This document shows positions 33,813 to 44,011 of a stretch of 64,000 nt of DNA, one piece after another; position 1 is the first letter of the stretch, and each line of letters opens with the position of its first letter. The DNA lies in contig VNWV01000007.1 in NCBI GenBank assembly GCA_009801085.1, positions 1,364,001 to 1,428,000 of the forward strand. The letters are read 5' to 3'. A program made the position numbers and the translations under genes. The notes under the pieces were generated by a model. The model worked only from the letters and a program-made list of their open reading frames with translations, did no database searches and had not been told where the DNA came from. The stretch is from Lasiodiplodia sp. COLG20. Taxonomy: Eukaryota > Ascomycota > Dothideomycetes > Botryosphaeriales > Botryosphaeriaceae.

Positions 33813-36800
33813 TTACGCACCAATCTCCTGCCCTGCCCTCGCCAATGCCTCAAATACTCTCGGCGGCAGCTTATACCTGACCAAACCTGCAAATACCATC
33901 ATGTCCCTCGCGGTCGTCTCGAGCTGTTCAACAACGTTCCTGTTGGCAGCCGTGGCCTCGAAGCTCGCCTGGCGCAGCTCCTCGCGTCGGCGGCCACAGC
34001 AGATGATCGTCCACATGAGCAAGTGACCAATGAGGCGGGCGACAACTGGCGGCAGACCGTTGAACGTCTGCGCGTGCCGACGAATCTCCTGCATGTTGGA
34101 CTGCTTGCCGGTGGGGAGGAGGGTGGTTTCGTGGATAGCCTGGTGAAAGCAACGTCAGCTTTGCTCTTTGTAATCGACAGTGAGATAGTAGGGTTACACT
34201 TACATCCAAGGCGCCGGCCCAGTGACCCTGCTCGACAAGGTTCTTCGCAATAGACACCTGCAGCAGCATGGTCAAGGCTGTGCGGTTTGACTGCTTCACC
34301 TTGTTGTACATGAGCGCGTTTGCACTGTACAGGTTGTTCATGTTCATTGCCAGCTGTGCCGGGTCATCGACAGCCGTCAGGCTGAGACTGCCGACGGCCT
34401 CGTCTTCAGGGCGCCTCGCTGCCGCGCGTGGCTTCAGAGGTTCCAACCTGTGTGGCTTCTGGCCAATGTCGACGGCGAGAGCGTCGGAAAGAGCACGGTT
34501 GACGATCGCGATCACACTGTCGTAGTCCTCGGCCAAGTGGTACAGGAGCACAGCGTCGGTAGTGCGACCGGCCTCATCGGCCACCGCGGCAGACTGCAGG
34601 GTAATGTTCTTGAGGAACTCTTCTTGGTCGGACAGCCCGATGAGGCGAAGGCGGTACTCAATCACGCCGGTGATGCGAGTACCGTCAGAGCGGATGTCAC
34701 CAAGGAGCAAGGCGAACTCGCGGGTCTCGAGTACCAGCTCGCGTAAAGCTTCATGGCAGCATGCTGCTTGTGATTGGCCGAGTTGGCCATCGAGGTCGGA
34801 GTTGAGGTTAAGGAGGACGAGGTAGTCAGCCGCGGCTTCGGCTTTCGCTGCACGGAAATCCCGCGTGTAGTGGCCGATGATGCGGCAGAAGTTGATCTGA
34901 GGCTTCGATCGAGTGGAGAAGGACATGATATCGTTTCCAGCCGTGAAGAAGTCGGCAACCCTCAACAGACCATAGTAAGACAGGCCGATTGCGAAGTGCA
35001 CCGCGGTCGTGTAGCTCTGCTGGTAGAGGAAGTTGACACCCTCCTCGAACATGCCCGCGAGCATGTGTAACAAGAAGCACACACCGTACTGGGCATTGGC
35101 ATCCGAGCCTTGGAAATGCCTCTGGGCAATGTCCGCAACGGTGCTCCTGATGTTGTCGAGAGCAAACGTCTCGCCAGCAGCCTCCTCAGCGCGGTTGACT
35201 TCCCTGGCCAAACTGAACTGCAACCACGCCCAGTCTTCCATGCCCTTGCTAATTCCTTCAAGAGTAGTTCGGCTAAGCTCGCAACGCCCGACGACTTTGT
35301 AGCACGCCATGCGGTAGGGGTCCAAAGAGTTTTCGGGAGCAAGGCGCATGCGGTTCTGGTACTCAGCGTTGATGCGGGTCTGTAGCTCCGGAGGCAGCCT
35401 CCTGTCGTCGCTGTTTACAAAAGCGGCAAGGTACGAGGGAAAGTTGCGGTCCAGGCTCCGGATTGCACGCTCATTCTCGGCAACATAGTCAAGAGCTTCC
35501 CTCAGAAGGCCCGCACGAAGCAAGTAGAAGATGAGAGCCCAGCAGAAGTCCTCACCAACACTCTGAAGTTCGATGCTGTCTGCTGCAAGCTCTTTCCTGG
35601 CCACGAGTAATCTGATGAAGCCGCGGACTTGGCTGATTTGGGTCGGCTCGCCTCCAACCATGGATTCTGTGGGGTTCTTTGCGTTCATTTCCTTAATGTC
35701 GGCCAAGAACTTCTTTTCCAGAAACCTCCGGGCGCCATCTAGGATGCGCTTGCGCATTGCGATGCTTCTTCCAGAAGACGGCGTCTCGTCCAAGTAGTCT
35801 TGAGCAAATTGACGTTCCTTTGGCGGAGAATCTCTGGTAGAATCGTCGGGCAGCCTCTCTCCAATGATCTCGACAAGGGCATTGTAAGAATCTATCAGAC
35901 GATTCGAGTTCTGTTGCTCGTGTCAGTACTCTGTGGTGCGAGGAGAACACGAGATACTTACGTCAGTGGGCGCCAGCTTCTCGATCTCAGCAAACTCAGT
36001 CATGACTGGGTATGGCCGTTCTTCCAAGCGCGAGATATTCAGATCCTTGACCTTTGCCGCGTACTTCTCCTGCTTGTCCCTCATGAAGCGACTCTCAGGG
36101 ACGGGTGTTGCAGAGCTGGGGCCATTGCTATCCGCGAAGCCATTCGCACGTCCGCCTCCAACAGCTGAAGGTGCGCCAATGACAGACTTGTTCATGACTG
36201 AAGCACTAAAGGTCACGCCTGCAACACTAGCAGAAGCACCAAAGCCACGACCCTTGCGCTTCGAGCGGCCGAAAGCTCCCCGTTCCACCGGAGCACCGAT
36301 AGCGCTTACGCTTGCCTCTAAGTTCTCCACTTGACGACCAAGACCGAAGTGCTCGTAGATTCGCTTGCGCTGCGCATCCCACTCCATTTGAATGTTGTCC
36401 TCGAGGAAGTTATCAAAGTCTTTCTTAGACTGCTCCAGGCCTTCCGCAATCATTGCCAGAGTGGATTGAGAATGGAGATTCGAGATGTAAGCGTCGATGT
36501 CGACATCGACAGAGCTAGGAACGGCGGCCTGGGTGTTGACGCCAGCTTGCACACTGAATTGGTTGAGATCTTTCAGGGCGGAGCTTGTGTTGACACCGGA
36601 GGCGGCGAGGAGGTAGTGGCTGCATTGCAACATTAGTATCAGCGTGTGCAGCGAACGGAGAGCACTTACGCCTTGCTGTCGCGCGCTAATGGCGCAGAAG
36701 GACCACCTTGGCCAAGGTTCCTAACCTTCCTCGCAATGTCGCCGAGTCCAAGCTGCAAGCTGGGAAGGTCGCCAAAGGCCGAGGTGCCATTCTCCTGCGC

Positions 36801-37262
36801 CGCCCTCTTCCTGCTGCGCTCGAGAAGGTGGTCGAAGTACGCGGTCTGGCCTGTGGCAGCCTGAGACTGCGAAAGCGAATTTGGCTGCTGCTGCGGCTGG
36901 CCTTGCGGGTTAGGCTGCTGCGGCTGCTGTTGCTGTGCTGGCTGCGCGGTGGAGGCGCCGAGCCCGCCAAACAGGCCTCCGCCTGTGGTTTGCGGCTGCT
37001 GGGTTTGGGCGCCGGCGAGAGTAGATCCAAAGAGGCCACCAGATGCCGGCGCAGTGGTCTTCGGGGCGCCAACGTTTCCAAAGAGACTTGGGCCCGTCTG
37101 CGGCTGCGACGTGGCGGGGGTCGCACCGCCAAACAGGCCTCCGCTTGTTTGTCCGGCGGCTGAGCTGGGAGCTCCTCCTCCAAGGTTGCCAAACAGGCCG
37201 CCGCCAGCGGGCTTGTTGGCTTGGGTGTTTTGACCGAAGCCGGATCCGAAGAGCGACGACAT
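33813..37262 (-). CDS. NIC96: Nucleoporin NIC96 (Nup93 family) with N-terminal GLFG repeats
   Basis: Model: complement of 33813..34139, 34204..35910, 35962..36619, 36670..37262; 1094 aa; introns of 64, 51 and 50 bp. The first ~110 residues contain at least five GLFG/SLFG repeats with Gly/Pro/Gln spacers, then a Gln-rich run and the short helix TAYFDHLLERSRKR. A helical region follows (QSKKDFDNFLEDNIQMEWDAQRKRIYEHFG). The C-terminal two thirds are the alpha-solenoid of the Nic96 family (RGFIRLLVARKEL, DWAWLQFSLAREVNR, QLAMNMNNLYSANALMYNKV). Known role: inner-ring scaffold of the nuclear pore; its N-terminal helix anchors the Nsp1-Nup57-Nup49 trimer. Yeast Nic96 is 839 aa and lacks such GLFG repeats, so the fused repeat segment is a notable difference. 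Confidence 0.93.
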
Positions 37263-37969
37263 GGCGAGCGATTAGACGGTCGGATCCGGGCGGAGGGTGG
37301 TGGTGCGGGGAGCGCAATGGGTGCGCGTGGATGCGGTAGCTGGAGAGCAGAGCTGCGTCGGACGCGATTGTTTTCAAGTCCGGGGAAACTTTCGGTTAGC
37401 GCCGTATGCCCACCACCGTACCTGACCTCACCGACGTCACCTGCATCTCCGTTGACATTCTTTCCTCTCTCGGCTCAGCCTGTTTAAAGTGGCAATTGTG
37501 TTGTTGCTGATCAAGAAACCCGCCAAAAGGCCTAGCAACAGCTCCAGCTGGGCCTAGCTATGCAACCCTGGACCCTAGCAACGCGTTGTTCCGGCAGCTT
37601 GCCAAACGCGCTGCCTGTTCCTGACACGCATCAGCACCAAACATGATGGATTAACTAGCTGTGGTTGTGGGATCAGCGATATGCCTGTGCTCGTCAACAA
37701 TACCAAAGCTTAAACTCTGCGTTGGTTGAGTTGATCATCCAGCCTCACCGTTTGTGAAGAATACAACGAGAAGCTGATGGATTTTTTTTTATCATTGGAG
37801 AATCGGGTATTATTTGAGGTTAAGCTCCGTCAAACTTGACTAACTTTTAAAAGCTGCAGTTGTTACAATCCTCTATAATTCACTACCTCTATTTCTTTCC
37901 CGCCGTACATCAAGCCTATTCGCGAGATCGTTCGAGTTTGGTCATATTGAACCACGTGTGACCGCTGCC
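37263..37969. promoter_or_regulatory. Divergent spacer between NIC96 and a hypothetical gene
   Basis: 707 bp between the NIC96 start (minus) and the 37970 gene (plus). A poly(T) run is at 37780-37790. I see no gene and no specific operator. Confidence 0.5.
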
Positions 37970-38428
37970 ATGCCTTCCCCAAAATTGCAATACGAGCCCG
38001 TCAATGATCCTCACCAACTGTCCCAAGAGGAACAAGACGATAGAAAAGAGTGGACCCAACCAAGCCGCAGCGTCGATCCGAAACCTCAGTATGCATGGGT
38101 TTGGCCAAAGGATGTGAAACACCAGAATTGGTGGGGTCGCTGCAAGGATATCTTGACTGGCCGCGGACCCGATATCCATGTTGCAATCAGCAACGGAAAG
38201 CAGGGTCGACAAAAAGTCTGGCCGAGACGAGACGACCAAGTCGAGTCTGCCGCAACCAACACGCCGTGGGCCAAACGCACCGCCGGCGAAAGGTACGATT
38301 TTCGCAAGCGCAAATATGTGCGGCCTGACGCTCAGCACGGCCATTTTCAAACCCCCAGAGCGTTCCGTGGTGCCGACGGCCAGTGCTGGGAGCAATACCA
38401 TCGTTGGGCGGATCCAAAAGAGTGGTGA
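37970..38428 (+). CDS. Conserved-looking hypothetical protein, 152 aa
   Basis: Single exon from the first ATG; the in-frame upstream codon is GTG. Soluble, rich in Trp/Arg/Gln (PQYAWVWPKDVKHQNWWGRC, WPRRDDQ, YDFRKRKYVRP, CWEQYHRWADPKEW). There is no signal peptide or membrane segment. The high content of aromatic and charged residues spread along the length argues for a real fold. I do not recognise a family. Its stop lies only 9 bp from the MED27 stop on the opposite strand. Confidence 0.65.
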   Translation: MPSPKLQYEPVNDPHQLSQEEQDDRKEWTQPSRSVDPKPQYAWVWPKDVKHQNWWGRCKDILTGRGPDIHVAISNGKQGRQKVWPRRDDQVESAATNTPWAKRTAGERYDFRKRKYVRPDAQHGHFQTPRAFRGADGQCWEQYHRWADPKEW

Positions 38429-38437
38429 TTGTTGCGT

Positions 38438-39382
38438 TCACAGACATGCCTCGTGGAAGGGCTCCCAAGTAGTCGTTTTGGCTCCGTCGGCGGTTGCGAC
38501 TTGCTTGCTCCTCCTCGCAGCTGGGCTCAGCGCATTGTTATCCAAGAGCTTCCCACATTTTGAGCATTTGGCAATCCTCATGTCGGTGTAGGCGGAAATC
38601 ATGTCCAAGAGATATGAGAGATCATTTGAGCGCGGCCTGGATGCGATGCAACGGGTGATTGCAGAGAAGAGGGGGCTGTTCCCGGGGCTGTCGACAATGA
38701 ACGACGTTTTGTCGTCAGGACCGACATGGCAGGTGATCTTGAAGGTTAGAACCAGCGACGGAACTCTGAAGGAAATCTGACGAAGTTAGCCTTGGAATTG
38801 AGCAACGTGTACTGCGGAACTTACGGTGATGATGCGACCTTCGTCAACGTCGACGTGAAAGGTCGGGTGAGCCTCCTTGAACGCAGCCACAGTTGGCATG
38901 ACGGATGAAGCGGCGACTTTGTCGTCGACGTCACTGCCCTTACCACGCGACTTTTTCTCCTTGGATTTCGCAGGCCTCTGCTGCTTTTCTGCTATGTCGA
39001 CCCAGCCGTAGCGCGCAACATTGGCACCCTTGGTCAGATCAGGATTGGCCTTCACGCTCTGGGCTGCGTGCGCCAATATGTCCTGGACGTCGTCGCTCTT
39101 CCATCTGCGCTCGAATGCTTGCAGGCGCTTGGCCTCGGCGATGGCAGCTTGTTTGAAGTCACGGCTGAGTGCCTCGGGAGAGTCTTGGGCAACGAGAAAG
39201 GGCGCGGTGAGGTTCGGAACAATGGACCGGAGCTCGTCCATCTGCGCTCGGGTTAGGATTGTGCAAGCAGTGGAGGTAGCGACGCAACTCGCCTGATCCT
39301 GGAGCTTCTCGAGCGCGGCGAGAGCTTCAACGAGGTGCGCCTCGTCCCAGTCGCCGTGGGTGGGCGGCGCGGCAGCAGACAT
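38438..39382 (-). CDS. MED27: Mediator subunit 27 (Med27)-like
   Basis: Model: complement of 38438..38776 joined to 38825..39382; 298 aa; 48-bp intron with CTAAC branch. The N-terminal half is helical (DEAHLVEALAALEKLQDQA, ILTRAQMDELRSIVP). A Lys-rich linker (KSKEKKSRGKG) precedes a beta region (HPTFHVDVDEGRIITISFRV). The C-terminus carries the zinc-binding-like motif CSKCGKLLDNNALSPAARRSKQ followed by FHEACL (C-x2-C ... H-x3-C), which is typical of the Med27 C-terminal domain. Known role: Mediator tail/upper-middle module of RNA polymerase II regulation. The family call rests on the C-terminal motif and overall layout; I could not run a profile search. It overlaps nothing, but its 3' end nearly touches the gene at 37970. 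Confidence 0.75.
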
Positions 39383-39710
39383 GGTTGCGAGCGTTGGTGA
39401 GTGATGCGAGGGTGAAGCTGAGGTCAGTGCAAGCAAAGCGCGGCGGAGGATCATCGACAGGGTGGAGGTGCAGGGGCCAGCTCCTCCAAGCCGCACGCCA
39501 CATAATTGTTCTGCTGCCTGGGGGCTGCGGGCCTACGTGTACTCCGGTTCCTGGCGGCGCCGGGCCTATAGCGAGTCGTGGCTCCGTTATCACCGTAAAC
39601 GCCGGCTCCACGGCCTAAAGATCGTCCGGCTGTCAATTGCTTGCACTTTCTTTCTGCTCTTGCCCGCTTACTACTTAATTCCACAGCCCCCCCTGGCTTC
39701 CGCAGCTCAA

Positions 39711-41112
39711 ATGCCCTGGTCTTTACGGTTGTTGCTTCGTGCCTCACGTCGCAATTGGCAGCAACTCCCGCAGCGTCGACCATTCCATTCCTCGACCATC
39801 ATGGCCTCAGCCTCGACCAGCGCCGTCCTGTATGCGACTGTTGTCTCGGCTTCCCAATTGACCGGCGCCGTGCCCGAGGATGCCCAGGATCTCGCCCATC
39901 ACGCAAAAGGCGGGAAGGGCTTTTTGAACCCGTGGGATTCGTATCGGGAGCAGAGTGTTCCTCAGATTCTCGGCGCTCTACTATGGTACAACCGCATGCG
40001 ACCATGTCGGAGCTTCTGTGGCTGAAATTACCGTGGCAGGAGACAAATCAGCGGCAATGCCAACAAGCCAGACACGACTCCCCCCACTGTTCCCATCCGC
40101 CAGCCCCACTTTCTGCCCACTCGCGAAACCTCGGAGCTCAGAGCTACCTGGCTAGGCCACGCCTGCTATTACGTCGAGTTCCCCGGCGGCCTGCGCGTTC
40201 TCTTCGACCCCGTGTGGGAGGGAAGGTGCGGGCCAATGGGCTGGTTTGGCCCCAAGAGATACAACGACCCTCCTTGCGGAATTGAAGACCTGCCCGCAAT
40301 CGATATTGTCGTCATATCCCACGCCCACTACGATCACCTGTCTCACCCGACGGTTACTAAGATCAAGAAGCTGCACCCCAATGTTCATTTCTTTGCCCCG
40401 CTGGGAAACCAGAAATGGTTTGCCGATTCAGGGATGCACAATGCCACCGAGCTAGATTGGTGGCAGAGCCGAGACATACGTCTCTCGCCCGTCGAGCATG
40501 CCAAGCCAGAAGTTGTCGAGACTGGTGGCCAAAAGCCGTCCGCAACGGATATTACTGCTACTATTGAGTGCCTTCCTTGCCAGCACATGGCTGCAAGGAC
40601 GCCGTTTGATAAGGCACATACTCTGTGGGCGTCGTGGTCCATCACCAGTGGCGGCAAGAAGGTGTGGTTCGCCGGGTAAGCAAATATCTCGTACATGAAG
40701 AACATGGCGCCGTGCTGACTTAACCAGCGACACTGGCTACCGCACTGTGCCGAGTCTGCCCAAGGGAGAAGATGACTATGGCGCACAACACCAGAATCTT
40801 CCTACATGCCCGGCCTTTAAACATATCGGCAAGCTCCGTGGACCATTCGATCTCGGCCTGATCCCCATTGGCGCGTACGAACCTAGGTTTATCATGTCGC
40901 CTGTGCACGCCAATCCCTTCGACAGCGTCAACATCTTCGCCGACACCCAGTGCACAAAGGCATTGGGCATGCATTGGGGTACGTGGGTCCTGACCGAAGA
41001 AGACGTCCTCGAGCCACCAAGGCTTCTTAAGCAAGCGCTGGCCAGAAAGGGCATCGCTGAAGAGGGAGTCTTCGACGTTTGTGACATTGGCGAGAGCCGC
41101 GTGTTCTCGTGA
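39711..41112 (+). CDS. NAPE-hydrolysing phospholipase D-type metallo-beta-lactamase
   Basis: Model: 39711..39985, 40040..40675, 40728..41112; 431 aa; introns of 54 and 52 bp. The first ~45 residues are basic and Ser/Leu-rich with a run of Arg ([16 protein letters not shown]), a likely mitochondrial targeting peptide. Family blocks are [29 protein letters not shown], the zinc motif [10 protein letters not shown] (HxHxDH, ~185-191), WFAGDTGY and [16 protein letters not shown]. Known role: family members release N-acylethanolamines from N-acylphosphatidylethanolamine; yeast Fmp30 is mitochondrial and affects cardiolipin and NAE levels. The alternative start at 39801 (MASAS) would lose the presequence. 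Confidence 0.88.
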
Positions 41113-41281
41113 TTTCGACAGCACTGTTCACTTGCCTCCAGGCTGTACAAAAAACGGATTGAGTTCGTTTCTAAGACCGGTGCATTAGAGCCTCTCTTCT
41201 ATTGTAAATCTACCTCCCACCTCGTCATATTATTAAGATCTGTCTATACCATCCTCGAGAAGCAGTGGCGTCCCCGACGGC

Positions 41282-41915
41282 TCACAGCTCTGCAAATATC
41301 ATAGCCATTATTAGAATCCCGATGATCATCGACCACAGGCGCATAGGCCCGAATTCCGGCGCGTCGCCGTGGAACTGCTCGGGGCCGGTACTATTGCCGT
41401 CCGAAGTGGTATTGGCACCGGTGCCCGACGCCGTTGGCTCAGCCGACCCCGACCCCGACGCCGATCCGCTTGCTTCGGCGCCGGAAGCTCTCGCTGTCGT
41501 GACAGGCGCAGTGGGAGCAACGGACATCTGGCCGACATTGATCGTCATCGTTGTCTTCGCGTCCGTGACCGTTATCACGCTCTGAGTCGACAGATTTGGG
41601 CAAAGTGCGTGTGCGGATGCCACAGCCGCTATGTGTGCGCCATCAGCAGAAGTCTCACTGAAGTCGGCAGGAGCAGAACGCACTTTTCATATCATCGCCA
41701 CTACACGCCTGGGCGATGAGAGGGACCAGGTTGCTAATGATAGCATCGTCGTTGCACAGGCACTGCAGCCTGCTCGGATCGCACTTGCTCTTGCCGATGG
41801 TGTTGAGGATGGGCTTCTGCGCGCATTCCGGAAGGCTGCTGAAGTCAAAGGTCTGGGCGAGGGCTCTGGAGAGGAAGCTCGTCACGAGGGCAACGCGGAG
41901 CAGAAAAGACAGCAT
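41282..41915 (-). CDS. Degenerate CFEM-domain protein, probably GPI-anchored
   Basis: Model: complement of 41282..41628 joined to 41684..41915; 192 aa; 55-bp intron. A signal peptide lies at residues 1-~20. The CFEM-like domain spans ~28-90 with Cys at 31, 45, 52, 54, 71 and 87 in the usual spacing. The second and sixth CFEM cysteines are replaced (Pro35, Leu66), and the residue expected to be the iron-binding Asp in C-x3-D-x2-C-x-C is Arg49. A Ser/Thr/Ala/Gly-rich stalk follows (ARASGAEASGSASGSGSAEP) and the C-terminus is hydrophobic (LWSMIIGILIMAMIFAEL) after small residues, fitting GPI attachment. Known role of the family: extracellular haem uptake, adhesion or effector functions. Loss of the ligand suggests that this one does not bind haem in the standard way. 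Confidence 0.85.
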
Positions 41916-42940
41916 TCCTGCGGCGCAATCTTACTTTTTTCGCCTCGTGGAAGAAAGTTATCCGACACTTCAGCCCTGCGGATCTATGAAAATAAGAATA
42001 CTCGGTGTGACGGAAGCAAGCTCCAGACTCCAGACCCCGCAAAAGCCTTGCTATCTGCAGCGCAGACCCTTGATACTTGTACTCCTCATCATTAGGGAGG
42101 AGGGAGGGTCGCCAGCAACAATGTGCCAAGACATCCGAGAGCAATGTCAGGACGGCGGTCAAGACAAAGGCCTCATTCAGGTCGCCTCCGCAACCAACGG
42201 TGACGTCGTCGGCCAGCCACCTGCTCGCAGCCCGGATGTCATGGGCGGCTGCTCCCGCAAGCAGCGGCTGGCTGGACCCCAGACAAAGAAGATCCAGGGA
42301 GTGACTAGGCCGTTGCATTCCTTGTTATTCCTGTTGCGGAAAGCTCAGACCCCGATCAAATGGTTGCGCTACGCCGCACATGTGAAACAAAGCTGAGAAA
42401 ATCGACGTGGTTGGACGGTTGTCGACATTACGCTCACTGAATGCGGATTTCCGCGCAGCAATCCTTGATCGAGCATGATAAGAAGTAGAGACACCAGTGA
42501 TGTAGGCGATGATGTAGCGAGGCTGACTAGTGACGGAGGTGAGCCAGCGCCGCGGGTATGGTAGGAGAAAGAGTCTTAAGGCAAGCAGGGGTTTTTCTTG
42601 CGAGGAAAAGTGTGTGCTGATAGTAACCCTAAATTGCACACACACCGCACTTCTATCCTTGATCCAATCTCTTCTAACAAACAACAGAGGCCTGTGGGTC
42701 TCCCAAACGTACGGTACAGATCTGTTTCGCCCGTATAGCGAGGAGCCATGTTGTCCTACACTAAGAGGAAGGATAACCACTTCGCCGCCGACCCGGCGTC
42801 TTATACACGGTACGCTTGCTCGCTACGCTCTCCAAAACGCGATCTCGATTTCCATTGGAGGAAATTCTGAAAGCTTGCCTTAGAGGCCCAAACTTTCATC
42901 AGCCTATCTTTCCGCTCAACTAAGATTGGTCCACAGCATC
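41916..42940. other. Spacer between the CFEM gene and the hypothetical gene at 42941
   Basis: One kilobase holding the two divergent promoters. Open frames here (41845-42318 minus, 42325-42780 minus, 42530-42883 plus) overlap each other and carry no recognisable domain. No repeats stand out. Confidence 0.5.
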
Positions 42941-43765
42941 ATGCACGCCCACACGCGCGCCCAACTCGCCGCTGCCTCTTCGCCGCCTGCCGTCTCCGCC
43001 TCACCCAGCGCCAGCGCCTCCGCCCCTCCTACGGCCAAGTCTCCGAGCTCGGTCCAGGTTCCGGCAGATCCACCAGGCTCCAATCCGCCTCCCGTTACTA
43101 TTGCAAACGTTGAGGAAGTCGCTATCAGAGCTGGCAGTGGCAGTGGTAGTGGCAGTGGTGGCGGCAGCAGCGACAGAAATAATAGCAATCATGACAGCAA
43201 CGCCAACAACGACAGCAGCAGTAGCGGCGATAGTAGCGGGTATCCCGCTGAGGAGGAAGAAAGGGAGCCAACAGATGAGACGGCCTCATCATTGGAGCAA
43301 TCGACATTGCCGCCGACGCCGGAGCCATTCGATGCGGGTAGGCTTCACATCCCAGTGAAGGCGCGTTCGATGTCGGGCCCGGAGAAGAGCAGACGGAAGA
43401 GCGAAGGCGGGGACAGAGTGCTAAAAAGAGGTTGGTGCGTGAGCACAGCGACAGTGAGAGAACTGCAGGAGAACAAGAGCGTGCCCACAGTGGACTCGAT
43501 AGCTCAAGGCGGGAACGGCGCTGGCAACTCAGTTCCTTTCGCTACATCTGAGAACGAGGTGGATGTGCAAGGGGGAGTGGCGAGGGAGAGAAGGGGTAGT
43601 GCAGATACGACCGGGAGCAGCGCCAGCAGCTGCACCAGACATGCAGAGACGCGCTTGAGGTGCGATTGTGATGATTGTGAGGCGTGTCGAGTGAGGAAGG
43701 GGTTGCTGGCGAGAAATGGGTTGTGCATGTCCAACGCTGCGGTGGGTCGGAGGGAGACTGTTTGA
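42941..43765 (+). CDS. Low-complexity hypothetical protein with Cys-rich end
   Basis: Single exon, 274 aa from the ATG; the in-frame codon at 42926 is TTG. The N-terminal half is Ala/Ser/Pro-rich, with a (GS)n run and Asn/Asp/Ser repeats. The middle has an acidic block (AEEEEREP), a short PPTPEPF motif and a basic patch (EKSRRKSEGGDRVLKRGWC). The C-terminus holds a compact cysteine motif, RCDCDDCEACRVRKG, that could bind a metal. There is no signal peptide. The GC-rich trinucleotide runs inflate open frames on the other strand. I do not recognise the family. Confidence 0.5.
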   Translation: MHAHTRAQLAAASSPPAVSASPSASASAPPTAKSPSSVQVPADPPGSNPPPVTIANVEEVAIRAGSGSGSGSGGGSSDRNNSNHDSNANNDSSSSGDSSGYPAEEEEREPTDETASSLEQSTLPPTPEPFDAGRLHIPVKARSMSGPEKSRRKSEGGDRVLKRGWCVSTATVRELQENKSVPTVDSIAQGGNGAGNSVPFATSENEVDVQGGVARERRGSADTTGSSASSCTRHAETRLRCDCDDCEACRVRKGLLARNGLCMSNAAVGRRETV

Positions 43766-44011
43766 AAGAGTAGTTGGCGTCCCTTTTGGGTGGGCTTCAC
43801 CAGACAACATCTCACACAAGTTTGAAAATTCAGCACAGCGTGTGGAAAGTGCTTATCAGGTGTCTGTGTACGGCTGAGGAAGAACATTCCGGTGGCATGT
43901 ATTTACATATGGGGATCGGAATCTCACAAACCCACCAGACCTTCGATTCAACTCTATCGGCGGAGACATCAACACAACGGAGGGTATCAATAAAAGACTT
44001 TGACTCCCGTC

